DNA from: an uncultured Porphyromonas sp.
Lineage (GTDB): Bacteria > Bacteroidota > Bacteroidia > Bacteroidales > Porphyromonadaceae
Length of the DNA: 8,640 bases
Reading direction: 5' to 3'
Assembly: GCA_947253195.1 (NCBI GenBank)
Contig: CAMXXM010000045.1
Coordinates: 1-8,640 of the forward strand
The notes below the pieces were generated by a model. That model was not told the DNA's origin. It saw only the letters and a list, made by a program, of their open reading frames with translations, and made no database searches. A program made the translations under genes and the position numbers. This document shows, piece by piece, positions 6,656 through 8,640 of this stretch; the first letter of the stretch is position 1, and each line of letters starts with the position of its first letter.

Positions 6656-8536
6656 CTATCGTCCCATGAGTATCAGGAGGATATTGATATCCGATGGGCT
6701 GATGCCGGGTATGCGGGAGGCTTGACCGATGGTCGCCGGACAAATGCGGTCGAGCTTCTGACGAGCCTCGGTCGAGAGCGACCGGATGGAGAGGTAATCA
6801 AAGTGGCCGTCGATACGGATGTCCTCCAGGTGGCGAGCTTTCTCGGCTGCCTGATGCTCGCGGGCAATGTAGCCGGCATACTTCACCTCCACCTCAATGG
6901 TCTCCTTCACCTCCTCCGCCAGCTGCCCCTGCTCGAGGAAGTTCGCCAGCTGTGGGACAAAGGGGACCAATCCATCCAGCATAATGCGGGGGCGAAGGAT
7001 CACCTCACGTAGCCTCTGGGGATGCCTCAGCGGTGTCTCCCCTACCCGCTCGAAGTAAGCCACGAGGTCGGGCGTATCGGCTACGGAAGTGTCCCTGAGC
7101 AGCTCCTCAAAGCGATCGATCAGCTCCAGCTTCGCCTCCAGTCGCTTCTCACGACTCGAGCCGACCGTACCCAACTCTATCCCGCTGGGTGTGAGGCGTC
7201 TGTCGGCATTATCCTGCCTCAGGAGGATGCGGTACTCAGAGCGACTGGTAAACATCCGGTAGGGCTCGTCCACCCCTTTCGTCACCAGATCATCGATCAG
7301 AACCCCTATATAGGCCTCATCCCGAGCAAGAGTAAAGGTCTCGGCAAGAGACTGGGCGGCGAAGTGAGCATTGACCCCGGCGACGAAGCCCTGCCCTGCC
7401 GCCTCCTCGTAGCCTGTCGTGCCATTGATCTGACCGGCAAAGAAGAGCCCCTTGACCAACCTCGTCTCCAGCGTGTGGTGCAGCTGCGTCGGGTCAAAGA
7501 AGTCGTACTCGATCGCATAGCCGGGACGCATGATCGCCGCGTCCCGCAGCGCCGGGATCTGCCGGATCGCCTCCTCCTGCACCTCTATGGGGAGCGAACT
7601 GCTGAAGCCATTGAGGTAATACATCGTCGTGTCGGCGCCCTCCGGCTCGAGGAAGAGCGGGTGGTGATCTTTCCCGGCAAAGGTGACGATCTTCGTCTCA
7701 ATGCTGGGGCAGTAGCGCGGTCCTATGCTGTGTATCTGACCATTGTAGAGCGGTGCCTCGTCGAGGTGACGCCTCAGCACCTCGTGGCTGGCGGGCGTCG
7801 TTTCCGTCAGGAAGCAGGGTCTCTGGGGTGTCTCCAGGCGGGACACCTCGGGGAGGAAAGAGAAGTGGTGCCATCCCTCCTCGCCCTCCTGACGCTCGCA
7901 GAGGTCAAAGTGGATCGTCCGACCATCCAGCCGCATCGGCGTGCCGGTCTTCATCCGATCGGTCCTAAAGCCCAGCCCCGTGATCTGCTCCGAGAGGCGG
8001 AGCGAGGCTGGCTCGGCGATGCGCCCACCGGGGATCTGAACGCTGCCGATATGCATCAGACCATTGAGGAAGGTCCCACTCGTGAGGATCACCGCCCTCG
8101 CCCTTATCGTAAGCCCCATGGCGGTAACGACGCCGATGACCGCCCCACCCTCGTGGAGCAGTTGCACGACAGCGTCCTGCCAGAGCGAGAGATTCGGCGT
8201 CTGCTCGAGATAAGTTCGCCACAGGTGGGAGAAACGCCCCCTGTCGCTCTGAGAGCGAGGACTCCACATCGCGGGACCCTTGCTCCTATTGAGCATCCGA
8301 AATTGCATCGACGACCTATCGGTGATGATCCCCATCAAGCCGCCAAGTGCATCCAGCTCGCGCACGATCTGCCCCTTGGCGATGCCCCCCACGGCGGGGT
8401 TGCACGACATCTGGGCGATCTTGTCGAGATCCATGGTGATGAGGAGGGTTCGGGAGCCGAGCATGGCAGCCGCATGAGCCGCCTCACAACCGGCATGGCC
8501 GGCACCGACCACGATAACGTCATAGGATAGTCTCAT
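6656..8536 (-). CDS. mnmG: tRNA uridine-5-carboxymethylaminomethyl modification enzyme MnmG (GidA)
   Basis: With MnmE, this FAD enzyme installs the carboxymethylaminomethyl group on U34 of certain tRNAs, using methylene-tetrahydrofolate, glycine and NAD(P)H. The product is 626 aa, the usual length. The start at 8536 gives MRLSYDVIVVGAGHAGCEAA with the FAD-binding GAGHAG at 11-16 directly after the N-terminus; the frame extends 13 codons upstream but that part crosses the TATCTTTG promoter element. Other signatures: CNPAVGGIAKGQIVRELDAL with C45 (E. coli C47), GPRYCPSIETK (273-283) with C276 (E. coli C277), the second GidA signature starting AGQINGTTGY (367-376), and a C-terminal IPGISPSDINILLILM typical of the MnmE/tRNA-contacting end. 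All catalytic residues are intact. In many bacteria this gene lies near oriC, which fits the neighbouring parS-like sites. Confidence 0.97.
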   Translation of the reverse strand: MRLSYDVIVVGAGHAGCEAAHAAAMLGSRTLLITMDLDKIAQMSCNPAVGGIAKGQIVRELDALGGLMGIITDRSSMQFRMLNRSKGPAMWSPRSQSDRGRFSHLWRTYLEQTPNLSLWQDAVVQLLHEGGAVIGVVTAMGLTIRARAVILTSGTFLNGLMHIGSVQIPGGRIAEPASLRLSEQITGLGFRTDRMKTGTPMRLDGRTIHFDLCERQEGEEGWHHFSFLPEVSRLETPQRPCFLTETTPASHEVLRRHLDEAPLYNGQIHSIGPRYCPSIETKIVTFAGKDHHPLFLEPEGADTTMYYLNGFSSSLPIEVQEEAIRQIPALRDAAIMRPGYAIEYDFFDPTQLHHTLETRLVKGLFFAGQINGTTGYEEAAGQGFVAGVNAHFAAQSLAETFTLARDEAYIGVLIDDLVTKGVDEPYRMFTSRSEYRILLRQDNADRRLTPSGIELGTVGSSREKRLEAKLELIDRFEELLRDTSVADTPDLVAYFERVGETPLRHPQRLREVILRPRIMLDGLVPFVPQLANFLEQGQLAEEVKETIEVEVKYAGYIAREHQAAEKARHLEDIRIDGHFDYLSIRSLSTEARQKLDRICPATIGQASRIPGISPSDINILLILMGR

Positions 8537-8541
8537 ACCTA

Positions 8542-8549
8542 CAAAGATA
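8542..8549 (-). promoter_or_regulatory. Bacteroidetes -7 promoter element for mnmG
   Basis: TATCTTTG on the minus strand ends 5 nt before the mnmG ATG at 8536, the same octamer and nearly the same spacing as before aroA and dtd. It fits the Bacteroidetes TAnnTTTG element and implies a very short or absent 5' leader. A -33 TTG at the usual distance is not seen. Confidence 0.7.
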
Positions 8550-8593
8550 CGCAGATTTGCGCCGTCGCGTGACACCCGTCTCGGCCCTCAATT

Positions 8594-8640
8594 CCGCATG
8601 AAAGTTGATGCGGTGAGAAAAGTGGCATCAGGACACTTTT
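8594..8640. repeat. Two adjacent small inverted repeats upstream of mnmG
   Basis: CCGCAT (8594-8599) pairs with ATGCGG (8608-8613) across an 8-nt loop. Four bases later AAAAGTG (8618-8624) pairs with CACTTTT (8634-8640) across a 9-nt loop, ending at the window edge. The second hairpin, with A/T-rich outer arms, could be part of a bidirectional terminator for whatever lies to the right, or part of a dispersed intergenic repeat. No gene is seen in 8537-8640 apart from these and the mnmG promoter. Confidence 0.4.

Noticed and set aside
7022..8530. A 502-codon open frame on the plus strand antisense to mnmG
   Set aside because: It lies wholly opposite an intact, clearly conserved mnmG; the translation is low-complexity in Arg, Leu, His and Gly and shows no family motif. 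GC-rich coding DNA commonly leaves the complementary strand open.
8537..8575. Longer mnmG start at 8575
   Set aside because: The added 13 residues precede the FAD-binding strand that normally begins the protein, and they overlap the promoter element.

Overview
The window looks like a chromosomal housekeeping segment of a Bacteroidetes bacterium, probably Bacteroidales and possibly Porphyromonas-like. Three signs point there. Three genes have the exact octamer TATCTTTG, the Bacteroidetes -7 promoter form TAnnTTTG, just upstream of their ATG. The run mnmG-uvrC-dtd-MazG-like-deoC resembles an order I recall from Bacteroides. The lipoprotein at the left end belongs to an Ig-like family typical of the phylum. 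Most of the window is GC-rich (about 60% in sampled lines), while aroA is nearer 50%. The genus is a guess. There is no sign of prophage, IS element, CRISPR array, tRNA or rRNA.

Layout: every gene is on the minus strand, so transcription runs from high to low coordinates. The right edge (8537-8640) is non-coding, with two small hairpins and the mnmG promoter. Then come mnmG (tRNA U34 modification), a 25-bp gap holding a parS-like site, uvrC (nucleotide excision repair), an 89-bp gap with a promoter, and dtd (D-aminoacyl-tRNA deacylase). dtd overlaps a MazG-like NTP pyrophosphohydrolase by 4 bp, and that gene overlaps deoC (deoxyribose-phosphate aldolase) by 11 bp. A strong intrinsic terminator at 2947-2994 closes this unit. 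A second unit starts at a promoter before aroA (EPSP synthase, shikimate pathway) and continues after 4 bp into a truncated Ig-like lipoprotein gene that runs off the left end.

Function: the dtd, MazG-like and deoC products are small housekeeping or clean-up enzymes (mischarged tRNA, non-canonical NTPs, deoxyribose phosphate) that appear translationally coupled. mnmG and uvrC act in tRNA modification and DNA repair. The aroA-lipoprotein pair has no obvious shared function.

The most notable feature is three near-perfect parS (ParB-binding, centromere-like) sites at 1707-1722, 2391-2406 and 6633-6648. Two lie inside aroA, in the same frame, both encoding Val-Pro-Arg-Glu-Thr. This suggests the window lies in or near the chromosome partition region, often close to oriC. 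The first 44 bases are not native DNA: they include the complete Illumina Nextera read-1 adapter with the Tn5 mosaic end, so the left edge is a library or assembly artefact.
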